60,605 nt of DNA, from assembly GCA_002718285.1 (NCBI GenBank), contig PBAR01000025.1, positions 18,156 to 78,760 on the forward strand, given 5' to 3'. The notes under the pieces were generated by a model. It was not told where the DNA came from. It saw only the letters and a program-made list of their open reading frames with translations, and did no database searches. The stretch is from Fidelibacterota bacterium (GTDB taxonomy: Bacteria; Marinisomatota; Marinisomatia; Marinisomatales; UBA1611). Each line of letters opens with the position of its first letter. The first letter of the stretch is position 1. Positions 33,346 through 42,852 of this stretch are shown here, piece by piece. A program made the translations under genes and the position numbers.

Positions 33346-36300
33346 ATGATATTAGAAAAAGTGAAAAATAAAATAAATAATATCTTCATGGCTTTTATTT
33401 TTACTTGCAATGTTCTATTGCTTGCTGGTCAAAATCATTCTCAGTTTACGGAATTAGATCATTCTATAGTAGAGCAGTTGAATGGTTCAAATGTAGACCT
33501 AGATGAAACTGATGCTATGATTATTCTTACTAGTCCAGAGTATGGTGATATAATATTACCCACAGAATCAGAGCAAGTCACACAGTCTAGGAGTGGTGGA
33601 AATTCTGTAACATTAAATTATTCTGGTACTATGCAAAGTTGGACTGTCCCAGCACAAGTTTCTGAACTTACTATTGAAGTCTGGGGTGCCCAAGGTGCTT
33701 CTGGGCAATCAGGAAGAGTTGGTGGTAAGGGGGCTAGAATGAAAGGTACATTTTCCGTTTTACCTGGGGATCAATTAATTTATGTAGTTGGCGGTATGGG
33801 TGCTGGGCAAAATTCTGGCTCTAATGGCGGAGGCGGAGGAGGCACCTTCGTTACCAAGGTTGATGCAAGTTCACCACATACTATTTCAACTGGGCCGTTT
33901 TCAGGTGTTAAAGTTACTCCTCTTATTATTGCTGGCGGTGGTGGTGGAACCAGAACTTCGGTAAGCGCCAATGGTAATCCAGGAGTTGTATCTAATCGTG
34001 GTACTTCTGGATCTGGATCAGGTACGACAGGAGGAGGTAGCAGTACTGGTACCGCTGGTTACGGAGGATCAGTATCTAGTCGTAGCTGGGGTTCTGGCGG
34101 TGCTGGATTTATTGGCAATGGCAGTAAAGATAACCAGTGGGGAGCCGTATCTTATTCATTTCTTAATGGTGCTTATGGTGGGAATGGCGGTAATTGTGGT
34201 CATCATGCAACAGGTGGTTTTGGTGGTGGCGGTGATGGTAATGGATGTTATGGCGGAGGCGGAGGCGGTGGATACTCTGGAGGACAAGGTGGACGGGTCG
34301 CTGGAGGTGGCGGATCCTATAATATTGGAACCAGCCAAAATAATACATCTGGCGTTAGATCAGGTAATGGCATGATTGTTATTAATTATACTCAGAGTAA
34401 TAGTAATACTGCCCCAGCTGCATCGGAACAATCAGTAATTGGAAGTGAAGATATAAACCAGACTATAACACTATCTGGAACCGATTCTGAAGGAGATGCT
34501 TTAACCTTTCTAATTAATTCTAATCCTGCGCATGGGACATTGAGTCTGGCAGGAAGTATAATTACCTATGTACCAAATTCAAATTACAACGGGACTGATA
34601 GTTTTACCTTTAAAGTATCTGACGGGCAATTATCATCAGAACCTGCTACAGTGAATATTACTATATTGCCTGTAAATGATGCCCCAACTGCCTCTCCAAT
34701 TTCAGTATCAGGAAACGAGGATTCTGACCAAATAATTACTCTTGCTGGAAGTGATGTTGATGGCGATGTACTTACCTATGTTTTAATCGGTTCGGGTCCA
34801 GCGCATGGTACTGCCAGCCTGGAAAATAATACTGTATCTGGTTTGGTTGAAGCTAGCAATTGTGGCGGTTCTGGATGGGGCGGAAATTTTGTAGGCATAA
34901 ATAAAGCTTTTTATAATGCGAATCAATCTCTCTTTGTTATCGGCTCACAAATTACATTCGGTTCTTATACATACTTCATAGACGCCGTAGCCATCCACGG
35001 AAATTGTAACAGTAACGTTGCTCTAGTCTATATTGTTACTGATTGTGGTCAAACATCCAATGGTATATGCGATGGAAACGAATGGACATATCAGCAAAAT
35101 TATAATTTTCCTTTTGTAACTAATGGAACTACATGGTCGATGGGTAGTGGATCTGGTACGGAAGTGACATACACACCTAATGCAAATTATAATGGTTCTG
35201 ATAGTTTCACATTCACGGTGTCTGATGGTGCATTGACGTCATCTCCTGCAGCAGTAAATATATCAATATTGCCAGTAAATGATCCTCCATCCATTATTTC
35301 AACACATATAGATGAGATCAACCATGGTAATGCCTATAATTATGAAATTTTGACTCATGATATAGACGGAGATATAGTTAATGTAACTGGTAACATTCCT
35401 AGTTGGCTTACATTAACTAATAATATTCTTTCTGGTACACCTGGAGTTAACGATTTAGGTGTGAGCGAGGTGACCTTAACAGCTAGTGATGGTAATGGAG
35501 GAACATCCACTGAAACATTTTCCTTGGCTGCTAATTCTGGTATAACTACTATTGATGGTGAGACTGGTTTTCGCATGCTTTCTAGCCCTATTTCTGGAGT
35601 TGGTGTTTATTCCGACCTTTTAGAAGAGCTTTGGACTCAGGGGATTCCTGGATCTGATGATTCGATCAATGGAGGACCTAATGTATGGACCTGGAATGAT
35701 ACTGGCTGGCAGGTAATACCAGATTTAGATACTACTTACTATCATGCTGGAACTGGAATTTTAGTTTATGCATTTTCAGATGCCAATTTTGATGGTGTTG
35801 ATGGTGATTTTCCATTGGACTTAAAGATAGATTCTGTGCAAAAGAGTCATGATATAGATGTGCCGGCATCTACTGGAGGATGGAAACTTGTAGGAAATCC
35901 ATATGGTGTTGCTATGGATATTCCTTCTATGACAGAAAGGAATAAAAATGATCATAATGTGCGTCCTTCAATCCATGTATATGATCATCATGAAAAAAAA
36001 TATAAAGCACATAATGGCTCTATAGGAGAAGGAATTCTTTCAGAAGGAAGGTTGGCTCCTTTCAGGGCATTTTGGGTCTATTCCCCACCTCAAAATAGAT
36101 TTAGGTTTAAAAGAAAGGATCGTAGGAAAAGATTCGGCTGGTGGAGTAACCGTACTGCAGTAGACTCAGCAGGAAGTGCCGTCATCAATTTTAACAGCCT
36201 TGAGCTGTCTAGTTCTGCGTATATGAGTTTTAATCTTTATGGAGATCTTGAGCGCGATGCTGCAGATGCTGTACGTTTGATTCCTCCTTCTAGAGATAAC

Positions 36301-36963
36301 CATTTGACGAGTATGTTCTATATAGATGATGAGGCATTAGCTATCAATAATCTACCCTATGATTTTAATGTAGATATTGCTGTAGATTTAGATGTAATGA
36401 TGCTTTTAGGTTCAGAACAAGGATTTGAGACATCTTTTGAAGAAATTACTGCGACTTGGGATTTGACTAAATTGCCTACAGGCATCTCCATGATGCTTAT
36501 GGATAACATTACACATGATGTAATTAATATGAATGAATTGGATTCATATACCCTTACTCTGGACTCCAAAGGTGGATTCACAAGTAACTTAAATACCGTA
36601 TCTTCCTATCCACGTGTAGGTGAATCTAGGTTTACAGTTTTTATGACTTCATCTGCGTTGTCCAGTCAAGATTATCAAAAACCTGAATTACATGCTGAGA
36701 AATTCGTATTACAGCCAGCGTATCCCAATCCCTTTAATCCCAGCACAACGATACGCTACAGTATACCTGAGACTGGTTTAGTATTGGTGAAGATTTTTGA
36801 TTTATCTGGTAGGGAAATCAGTAATTTGGTGGACCGTGTGATGCCAGCCGGTTATCATAGCTTGTCCTGGAATCCAGAGTATACAGTGGCTGCTGGTATT
36901 TATATTATTCAAGTTATCAGTCGGAAAGAAGTTTTACATCAAAAAATTACTTACTTAAAATAG
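33346..36963 (+). CDS. Large secreted adhesin-like protein: glycine-rich domain, cadherin-like repeats, T9SS tail
   Basis: 1205 residues from ATG 33346; the frame extends 20 codons upstream, but signal-peptide geometry (IFMAFIFTCNVLLLAGQ) favours this start. Order: a glycine-rich domain (about 80-350, starting SWTVPAQVSELTIEVWGAQG, like the PF12810 Gly-rich family); a first cadherin/Big-like repeat (VIGSEDINQTITLSGTDSEGD to PVNDAPT); a second repeat interrupted by a ~105-residue cysteine-containing insert; an Ig-like HIDEINHGNAYNYEI repeat; a ~370-residue beta region; and the T9SS tail (YPNPFNPSTTIRYSIPETG to KITYLK). Cell-surface adhesin or matrix protein secreted through type IX secretion. 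The microprotein gene follows 9 bases later. Confidence 0.85.
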   Translation: MILEKVKNKINNIFMAFIFTCNVLLLAGQNHSQFTELDHSIVEQLNGSNVDLDETDAMIILTSPEYGDIILPTESEQVTQSRSGGNSVTLNYSGTMQSWTVPAQVSELTIEVWGAQGASGQSGRVGGKGARMKGTFSVLPGDQLIYVVGGMGAGQNSGSNGGGGGGTFVTKVDASSPHTISTGPFSGVKVTPLIIAGGGGGTRTSVSANGNPGVVSNRGTSGSGSGTTGGGSSTGTAGYGGSVSSRSWGSGGAGFIGNGSKDNQWGAVSYSFLNGAYGGNGGNCGHHATGGFGGGGDGNGCYGGGGGGGYSGGQGGRVAGGGGSYNIGTSQNNTSGVRSGNGMIVINYTQSNSNTAPAASEQSVIGSEDINQTITLSGTDSEGDALTFLINSNPAHGTLSLAGSIITYVPNSNYNGTDSFTFKVSDGQLSSEPATVNITILPVNDAPTASPISVSGNEDSDQIITLAGSDVDGDVLTYVLIGSGPAHGTASLENNTVSGLVEASNCGGSGWGGNFVGINKAFYNANQSLFVIGSQITFGSYTYFIDAVAIHGNCNSNVALVYIVTDCGQTSNGICDGNEWTYQQNYNFPFVTNGTTWSMGSGSGTEVTYTPNANYNGSDSFTFTVSDGALTSSPAAVNISILPVNDPPSIISTHIDEINHGNAYNYEILTHDIDGDIVNVTGNIPSWLTLTNNILSGTPGVNDLGVSEVTLTASDGNGGTSTETFSLAANSGITTIDGETGFRMLSSPISGVGVYSDLLEELWTQGIPGSDDSINGGPNVWTWNDTGWQVIPDLDTTYYHAGTGILVYAFSDANFDGVDGDFPLDLKIDSVQKSHDIDVPASTGGWKLVGNPYGVAMDIPSMTERNKNDHNVRPSIHVYDHHEKKYKAHNGSIGEGILSEGRLAPFRAFWVYSPPQNRFRFKRKDRRKRFGWWSNRTAVDSAGSAVINFNSLELSSSAYMSFNLYGDLERDAADAVRLIPPSRDNHLTSMFYIDDEALAINNLPYDFNVDIAVDLDVMMLLGSEQGFETSFEEITATWDLTKLPTGISMMLMDNITHDVINMNELDSYTLTLDSKGGFTSNLNTVSSYPRVGESRFTVFMTSSALSSQDYQKPELHAEKFVLQPAYPNPFNPSTTIRYSIPETGLVLVKIFDLSGREISNLVDRVMPAGYHSLSWNPEYTVAAGIYIIQVISRKEVLHQKITYLK

Positions 36964-36972
36964 GAAAGAATT

Positions 36973-37152
36973 ATGAAAAACAAATTATACAGCATCCTAT
37001 TTGCAGCTTTGGGATTACTCTCAATGGTTATGGCTCAGGATCCCCCGAGCCTTCCTGATGCTCCTGACCAGGGACCGATTACAGGTATTGCCTGGGTTGC
37101 TATTGCTGGTGCAATTCTTTTTGCCTTTAAGGTCAAAAAGGATAATAAATAA
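36973..37152 (+). CDS. Exported microprotein with C-terminal anchor (PID-CTERM-like), copy 2
   Basis: 59 residues, missed by a 60-residue cut-off. AGGAAAG ribosome site before ATG 36973. Signal peptide ending MVMA|Q, then DPPSLPDAPDQGPITG, hydrophobic IAWVAIAGAILFAF and basic KVKKDNK. Identical to the copy at 5422-5604 over residues 19-42, less so at both ends. The start is 9 bases after the adhesin stop, so it is co-transcribed and likely coupled with a T9SS substrate. Function unknown. Confidence 0.8.
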   Translation: MKNKLYSILFAALGLLSMVMAQDPPSLPDAPDQGPITGIAWVAIAGAILFAFKVKKDNK

Positions 37153-37276
37153 TTATTACCTTTTAGAAGTCTATCACATTTCATCAACCTTTGTAGAATT
37201 GATTACTTAATAGGCTGGTTTGTATACTTATTTAGTTATATAAATTTTCCCCGAATTTGTAGATATAATTTGTTAA

Positions 37277-38374
37277 TCAATATTCTCGATTTAACATATT
37301 TGATCGTTCTATAAGGAATTCTTTTATTTCAGTTCTATCTCCTTCTAAAATACAGCGTTTTGATTTTTGTTTTAATTGATATAAATACATAGGGTCATAA
37401 TATTTATTTAGGAGATCATAGATCCAACTTTTATGATATTCTGATTGGGTAGTGTAAAAGGCATCTTCGATTCCTCGATAAATTGAGATGTAGTTTTCTC
37501 TTCCTAAGCGTTTTTTGATTTTGAATAAAGATTCTTTTAAATTGGTTTTTAGAGATTCTGGATGAATCCCCTTTTCTAAAGGTTTTTTTATATATTCGTG
37601 AAAAATATTTTCGATCCTTTGCTCCATTGAAACCGATAAAATAATCAATTCAGATGTTTGCATTTTTTGATACCAAGTTTCTGGTAGGGTGATTTTTCCA
37701 ATACCTCGACTTTCATCCTCTAGAACGAGTATTTTATGATTATGCTGGAGGTAAGTAATTGCAAGTGAGTTTTCAAAATTAATAGAAGTTGGTTGTGAAC
37801 TTTGATGTCCACCGAAAGCAGAGCCCCGGTGATTGGATAAGTATTCTAGATCAATGCTAAATGGAATACTTGATATGATTTTGGTTTTTCCTGCACCTGT
37901 TTGACCACCTAATATGAACCATCTCCTTTGATCATTTTTTACTGATTCAAGTGTTTCTAAACAGGTACTTCTAAGTGCTTTATATCCGCCAGCAATCACA
38001 GGTATGTTGATACCAATTTCTTTGAGCCATTTACTGGTAATGCTGGAACGCATGCCTCCACGCAAGCAATACAATTGGGCTCCAGAATTAATTTTTATAA
38101 ACTGCTTCCAGGAATGGACACGCATTTTTTTTATATTTCCAGAGACCAATTTATACCCAAGTGTTTCCGCAGCTTTTCTGCCCTCATTTTTATAAGTTAA
38201 ACCCACCAGATCTCTTTCCTTATTATTCAGTATAGGTAGGTTACAGCTGGAGGGGAATGCACCTTTTTTAAATTCTCCAGGTGATCTTACATCGATAAGT
38301 GGAACACCTTTTTCTAGTATAAAAGACAGATTTTTTTCGATTTTATAATTTTTATCTGATTCAATTTTTACCAC
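37277..38374 (-). CDS. mnmH: tRNA 2-selenouridine synthase (SelU / MnmH)
   Basis: 365 residues. N-terminal rhodanese domain (PLIDVRSPGEFKKGAFPSSCNLPIL; catalytic Cys in LYCLRGGMRSS near residue 103), then a P-loop domain with GGQTGAGKT (about 154-162) and HRGSAFGG. The enzyme converts 2-thiouridine to 2-selenouridine at the wobble position of certain tRNAs, via geranylation and selenophosphate. Presence implies selenophosphate synthetase (SelD) elsewhere in the genome. The GTG start shares its first base with the last base of the preceding stop (TAGTG), so translation is probably coupled with the DUF4294 gene. Confidence 0.92.
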   Translation of the reverse strand: MVKIESDKNYKIEKNLSFILEKGVPLIDVRSPGEFKKGAFPSSCNLPILNNKERDLVGLTYKNEGRKAAETLGYKLVSGNIKKMRVHSWKQFIKINSGAQLYCLRGGMRSSITSKWLKEIGINIPVIAGGYKALRSTCLETLESVKNDQRRWFILGGQTGAGKTKIISSIPFSIDLEYLSNHRGSAFGGHQSSQPTSINFENSLAITYLQHNHKILVLEDESRGIGKITLPETWYQKMQTSELIILSVSMEQRIENIFHEYIKKPLEKGIHPESLKTNLKESLFKIKKRLGRENYISIYRGIEDAFYTTQSEYHKSWIYDLLNKYYDPMYLYQLKQKSKRCILEGDRTEIKEFLIERSNMLNREY

Positions 38375-39117
38375 TATTTTTTCAATTTATTGATTATATG
38401 TTCAATCATTTTATCTTCTCCTTTTTCAGGATTGTAACTTGATTTTAAGTTGTGTCCAAATAAACGGGCAGTAATTTGCCAAAACCCTGCTGAAAGAAAA
38501 CCTCTAAAGTCTTTAATAATTCTATGGGAAGTATTCCCAGTTTCCCGATCGATCAGACGAATCAGAATTCTACCTTGTGATTTAGTTAGTCTTTGAACTT
38601 TTTCCCCATATGTTTTAATTAATTGTTTTTCGATTTTCTGGAATATTTTTTTCTTTGCATTCTTTCTTCTCAAATACCAGAGTCCATTTATACTATCTAG
38701 CATAGTAGAATATTCCTTTAATAAAATCCCAACTAACTGAGCGTAAGGGTAAACACGAATAACATCTCGCTCCAATTTGTAAAATCGTTTTCTATCTTTT
38801 TTTGATTTTAGTCCCAAGACATGAATATTATCTGCGGGTATATTGATCATTGATAAAAATATGGTTTCTGGGAGACGATTTTTATTACGCGTGATTATTT
38901 TATATCCTATATGAGATATAGTTATCTCATCATCGATGAATCCATCAATCCTGCAAACACCATTTGTATCTGTTGTGGTTCCATGGTTAGTTGAATAAAC
39001 ATTTACTCCAACTAAAGGTTCATTTGATATTTTGTTTCGAATTGTTAAAGTCTGAGATAGGAGCTCAATAGGAATAAAAAATAACAATATAGTATTTCCT
39101 AAAGTTAAATATTTCAC
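38374..39117 (-). CDS. Exported DUF4294-like protein with carboxypeptidase-regulatory-like beta domain
   Basis: 247 residues. Signal peptide (TILLFFIPIELLSQ). Residues ~22-95 match the carboxypeptidase-regulatory-like plug found on TonB receptors (EPLVGVNVYSTNHGTTTDTNG...ISHIGYK). The rest matches DUF4294: RFYKLERDVIRVYPYAQLVG, LTKSQGRILIRLIDRETGNT and FRGFLSAGFWQITARLFGHNL. Envelope protein of Bacteroidetes-type genomes with no known function. It overlaps the selU start by one base; any functional link is unproven. Confidence 0.78.
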   Translation of the reverse strand: MKYLTLGNTILLFFIPIELLSQTLTIRNKISNEPLVGVNVYSTNHGTTTDTNGVCRIDGFIDDEITISHIGYKIITRNKNRLPETIFLSMINIPADNIHVLGLKSKKDRKRFYKLERDVIRVYPYAQLVGILLKEYSTMLDSINGLWYLRRKNAKKKIFQKIEKQLIKTYGEKVQRLTKSQGRILIRLIDRETGNTSHRIIKDFRGFLSAGFWQITARLFGHNLKSSYNPEKGEDKMIEHIINKLKK

Positions 39118-39260
39118 TTTATCAAAATTTTTCGATTTAAATGAGAAAAGTATAGTAGAAATAATATAGTTTTTTTCATATAATAACTTTTTTATAAAAC
39201 AAAAATTTCACAGCACTCAAATTTTTCCATTATTAACTGTTTTTTATTAATATTACTATC

Positions 39261-39875
39261 ATGAAATATAGTTTAATTCTGGTTTCTCTAATCCTAAATG
39301 TATCCATATCTCAGAATTATGATGAAGCAGGTATTTTTATTATTCCAGATGTTGAGCAATGGAACTTGGAAAGTATGATTAAAAAGAATGGAGTATTATT
39401 TGGGCCTCAATCAATGGAACCATTTTCAGGTATGGTTTTTGAAATGGATGGTTTTGGAAATGTAACTGCGGAAAGATATTATCTTAATGGTGTATTTAAC
39501 GGGGTTGAAAACAGGATTGAGTATTATGATAGAAGTAGCTGGTCTAAGAAAAGAAAATCAACTTTTTTTTACAATGGTGAACGACATGGCCCATATTTGG
39601 AATGGGATAGATATGGAGATAAGGTTATTGAAGGCTTTTACAAAGACGGGAAAAAAGATGGTCGTTGGACTAGCTGGATAGACGGGATAAAGATTGAAGA
39701 AAAATATTTCAAGAATGATTTAAAAGATGGTATACTTAAACGTTGGTATGAAAATGGTAGAATCAAGTATAAAGTAATCTATAAAAATGATGCAAATATC
39801 GGAGTAGAATGCTGGAATCTTTCAGGTTATGAATGTACCTGTTTTACCTACCCTGATGAAATTGGATGTCTATGA
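39261..39875 (+). CDS. Exported MORN-repeat protein
   Basis: 204 residues with a signal peptide (SLILVSLILNVSISQ). Several MORN_2/YwqK-like repeats of ~22 residues: YLNGVFNGVENRIEYYD, YNGERHGPYLEWDRYGD, YKDGKKDGRWTSWIDG, FKNDLKDGILKRWYENG. These beta-hairpin repeats mediate protein or lipid contacts. The C-terminus has a small cysteine cluster (CWNLSGYECTCFTYPDEIGC). Co-directional with a second MORN lipoprotein gene 92 bases on. Specific role unknown. Confidence 0.75.
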   Translation: MKYSLILVSLILNVSISQNYDEAGIFIIPDVEQWNLESMIKKNGVLFGPQSMEPFSGMVFEMDGFGNVTAERYYLNGVFNGVENRIEYYDRSSWSKKRKSTFFYNGERHGPYLEWDRYGDKVIEGFYKDGKKDGRWTSWIDGIKIEEKYFKNDLKDGILKRWYENGRIKYKVIYKNDANIGVECWNLSGYECTCFTYPDEIGCL

Positions 39876-39967
39876 AAATTGTTCTGTTTAATAAAAAAAC
39901 ATCAATGATTTATTGAAATTGAACTATTTTCGATAATTATTTTATTCAAAAATTTTAGGAGTCAGTT

Positions 39968-40477
39968 ATGAAGTATTTTATGTTAATTATTAGTATCATC
40001 TTAATAGGTTGTTCCAAGGAACCCGTAGAAATGGAAGTTGTTTTATTTGAACGTGCTGGTCAATGGATTACTAATGATGATTTCAGCAGCTTTTTTTTCT
40101 TTAACCGTAAAGTGTATAATGGGCCAGCTTTTTTATCTCACCGTAATGGAGAAAAGAAAGAAGAAGGAGCTCTCAAAAATGGGTATAAATCAGGACCGTG
40201 GACTGCATGGGATAAAGAAGGGAATAAGAGATATACAGGTCCTTATGAGAGCGGTATTGAGGAGGGCTCATGGATTGGATGGCATAAAAATGGTAAAAAA
40301 AAGTATGAAGGGGACTTTAAAGAAGGACTTCAAATTGGGAAATGGACTTATTATAATGAAGATGGAAAAAAATCCCTAGAGGAAATTTACTTTGAGTGTA
40401 ATGAAAAGTGTGAAGAAGAACATTTTCCAAAAAAATGTCCAAATAAAGGCAGGGTCAAAGATTCTAAAAAATTCTAA
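39968..40477 (+). CDS. MORN-repeat lipoprotein
   Basis: 169 residues. Good ribosome site (TTAGGAGTCAGTT). Lipobox LIGC (Cys near 15). MORN_2-like repeats GALKNGYKSGPWTAWDKEG, YESGIEEGSWIGWHKNG and FKEGLQIGKWTYYNEDG, then a Cys-containing tail (FECNEKCEEEHFPKKC). It is followed by the exonuclease gene after 12 bases. Paralogous in architecture to the preceding protein, but lipid-anchored instead of freely exported. Confidence 0.75.
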   Translation: MKYFMLIISIILIGCSKEPVEMEVVLFERAGQWITNDDFSSFFFFNRKVYNGPAFLSHRNGEKKEEGALKNGYKSGPWTAWDKEGNKRYTGPYESGIEEGSWIGWHKNGKKKYEGDFKEGLQIGKWTYYNEDGKKSLEEIYFECNEKCEEEHFPKKCPNKGRVKDSKKF

Positions 40478-40489
40478 TATTATTTAACA

Positions 40490-41062
40490 ATGATCTCGAA
40501 TCGCAGATTAAGCAAAGAAGAGATTAATGCATTACCACTAAGGTATTATAATCGATTTATTAAGGTACTGGAATCTGAAAAAGGTGTTTTTGAAGCGTGT
40601 ACTAATTTAAAAAGTGAGTCTGTACTAGGATTTGATACAGAAACACGGCCAGCGTTTAAAACAGGACAATATTTTTTACCATCTCTTCTTCAACTTGCTG
40701 GTAATAATAAAGTCTATTTATTTAGATTAAATAAGATTGGATTACCATTGTCATTGAAATCTTTATTAGAGGACCATTCGATTATAAAAACAGGAGTTGC
40801 TGTTAATCAGGACGTAAAAGAAATGCTGAAAATATCAGACTTTTATCCTCGTAATTTTATTGACCTGGGTGATCTTTCCCGTAGTAAAGGACTTAAACAT
40901 CATGGACTCCGTGGTCTAGCAGCTCTATTGTTAAACTTCAGAATTTCAAAGGGTAGTAGGACATCTAACTGGGATGTTGAAATACTGACTGATAATCAGA
41001 TCAAATATGCTGCAACCGATGCTTGGGTTAGTAGGAAAATCTATTTTAGCCTTTCAAACTGA
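40490..41062 (+). CDS. 3'-5' exonuclease, DEDD superfamily (WRN/RNase D-like)
   Basis: 190 residues. Exo I VLGFDTETRP (Asp49, Glu51), Exo II TGVAVNQDVKEM (Asp), Exo III YAATDAWVSRKIY (Tyr/Asp, DEDDy type). Single domain without HRDC, as in stand-alone bacterial WRN-exo-like proteins. It degrades DNA or RNA 3' ends with two metal ions. 12 bases after the MORN lipoprotein gene and convergent with malic enzyme. Confidence 0.88.
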   Translation: MISNRRLSKEEINALPLRYYNRFIKVLESEKGVFEACTNLKSESVLGFDTETRPAFKTGQYFLPSLLQLAGNNKVYLFRLNKIGLPLSLKSLLEDHSIIKTGVAVNQDVKEMLKISDFYPRNFIDLGDLSRSKGLKHHGLRGLAALLLNFRISKGSRTSNWDVEILTDNQIKYAATDAWVSRKIYFSLSN

Positions 41063-41089
41063 AATCTAACACTATTCAAAATCCAAAGA

Positions 41090-42748
41090 CTAGATGGAAG
41101 TATAATCATTGTAAATGGGGTCATACATTATTTCAGAAATGTAATTGTCTAAGTTGCTTGGAAGACTGGTTTCAGATAAACCATCTTCAGCGGCTTTTTT
41201 GGCAACGGCTACAGCTATAGCTCTGGATACATCACGAATTTGATTTAACGGGGGATATAATCGTCCACTGATTAGATCTTTAGATGATGTAAGCTCGGAT
41301 AGTTCTTTTGCAGCTGTTAAAAATAGAGAGTCTGTTATTACTTTAGCCTTGGAGACTAAAGCACCCAGTCCTACTCCAGGGAAAATATATACATTGTTGC
41401 CTTGACTTGGAATTAATGTTCGATCGTTAATCTGTATTGGATCAAAAGGGCTTCCGCTCGCAAATATCGCGCGACCATTGGTCCATTTATAAGCACTTTC
41501 CGCTGTACATTCTGATTTGGAAGTGGGATTTGAAAGAGCAAAAATAATGGGTTGATCATTAAAATCAGATAGAGATTTAATTATTTTCTGGGTAAATGAA
41601 TTTCCTTGACCTGAAACTCCAATTAAAATAGTCGGTTTAAGTGTTTCAATTATTTTCGTTAGATCTTTCAAATGTTTATAGTCATGAGCAAATTCAACTT
41701 TATCTGGTGAAAGGTCTTTTCTACTTTGCACAACTAAACCGCCTCTATCTACAAACCAACATTGGCGGCGTGCTATATTTTCTGGAATTCCTTTTTCAAT
41801 TAATGCTTTTACAAGAAGATTACCAATCCCGATCCCTGCTGTCCCAGCCCCATAAAAGACAATAACCTGATCTTCTAGTGATTGTGATGTAACTTTCATA
41901 CTACTCATGATACCCGCAACTGCTACAGCAGCAGTTCCTTGAATATCATCATTAAATGTTCTGTACAAATTCTGATATTTTTTTAATAGGCGGGCTGCAT
42001 TAGCATTTGCAAAATCTTCAAATTGAATAACAGCTTTTGGGAATATTTCTGAAACTGATTTCATAAATTTATCCAAAAAAGAATCATATTCAATACCATC
42101 AGTACGTTTCTGTTGCAATCCTAGATAAAGAGGATTCTTTAGAAGTGCTGCATTATTTGTACCTACGTCTAATGTTATAGGCAAACATCTCGATGGATCA
42201 ATACCTGCACATGATGTATATAAGCACAATTTTCCAACTGGTATACCCATACCATTAACACCTAAATCTCCCAGTCCAAGAATTCTTTCCCCATCCGTAA
42301 CTACAATAACATCAATATTAGAATTAGGCCAGTTTCTAAGAATATTTTTTATATTATCCTTATCTTCAATTGAAATATAAAGACCCCTTGGTCGACGAAA
42401 AATATGGTCATATTCTTGGCAAGCTTTCCCGACTGTGGGTGTATAAATTATAGGCATCATAAACTCAATTTCATTGATTACCGTATGATAAAATAAAGTC
42501 TCATTTCTATCTTGGAGTGCTATCATATAAATGTATTTCTCCAGATCATTCTTTTTTTCAAAGAAGTTTTGCATTATTTTTTCTTTTTGAGTATCTAAAG
42601 ATAAAATTTTGGGAGGGAGCAGTCCGCGAAGTCCAAGCTTATCTCTTTCTGCCTCTGTAAAACTTGTTCCTTTATTTAACAGTGGTTCATGTAGAATCTG
42701 GGATCCATTTTTCAATGAATTTAGAAGTCGTTTATAATTGGCCATCAT
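41090..42748 (-). CDS. NAD(P)-dependent malic enzyme
   Basis: 552 residues, full length for the MaeA type. Diagnostic blocks: GLYISIEDKDN, VVTDGERILGLGDLGVNGMGIPVGK, ITLDVGTNN, QFEDFANANAARLL, FNDDIQGTAAVAVAGI, and Rossmann GAGTAGIGIGNL, then ALSNPTSKSEC. It oxidatively decarboxylates malate to pyruvate. Cytoplasmic. ATG with an AAGGAAGGA-type ribosome site. Divergent from the EamA gene, with a 14-bp perfect palindrome between the two. Single gene. Confidence 0.95.
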   Translation of the reverse strand: MMANYKRLLNSLKNGSQILHEPLLNKGTSFTEAERDKLGLRGLLPPKILSLDTQKEKIMQNFFEKKNDLEKYIYMIALQDRNETLFYHTVINEIEFMMPIIYTPTVGKACQEYDHIFRRPRGLYISIEDKDNIKNILRNWPNSNIDVIVVTDGERILGLGDLGVNGMGIPVGKLCLYTSCAGIDPSRCLPITLDVGTNNAALLKNPLYLGLQQKRTDGIEYDSFLDKFMKSVSEIFPKAVIQFEDFANANAARLLKKYQNLYRTFNDDIQGTAAVAVAGIMSSMKVTSQSLEDQVIVFYGAGTAGIGIGNLLVKALIEKGIPENIARRQCWFVDRGGLVVQSRKDLSPDKVEFAHDYKHLKDLTKIIETLKPTILIGVSGQGNSFTQKIIKSLSDFNDQPIIFALSNPTSKSECTAESAYKWTNGRAIFASGSPFDPIQINDRTLIPSQGNNVYIFPGVGLGALVSKAKVITDSLFLTAAKELSELTSSKDLISGRLYPPLNQIRDVSRAIAVAVAKKAAEDGLSETSLPSNLDNYISEIMYDPIYNDYTSI

Positions 42749-42852
42749 TCCTTCCTTTTATGAACTTATAAATTTACGTGTTCAGATTGAATGGATTAAA
42801 TATCGATACGATTTAAATATATTTTTTGTTTATAAGATGAAACCTAAAATCA

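Noticed and set aside
33780..34375. Long overlapping reading frames on both strands inside the adhesin
   Set aside because: They are shadows of the GGC/GGT-rich glycine domain; composition is low complexity (Val/Thr/Pro/His runs) with no domain signature.
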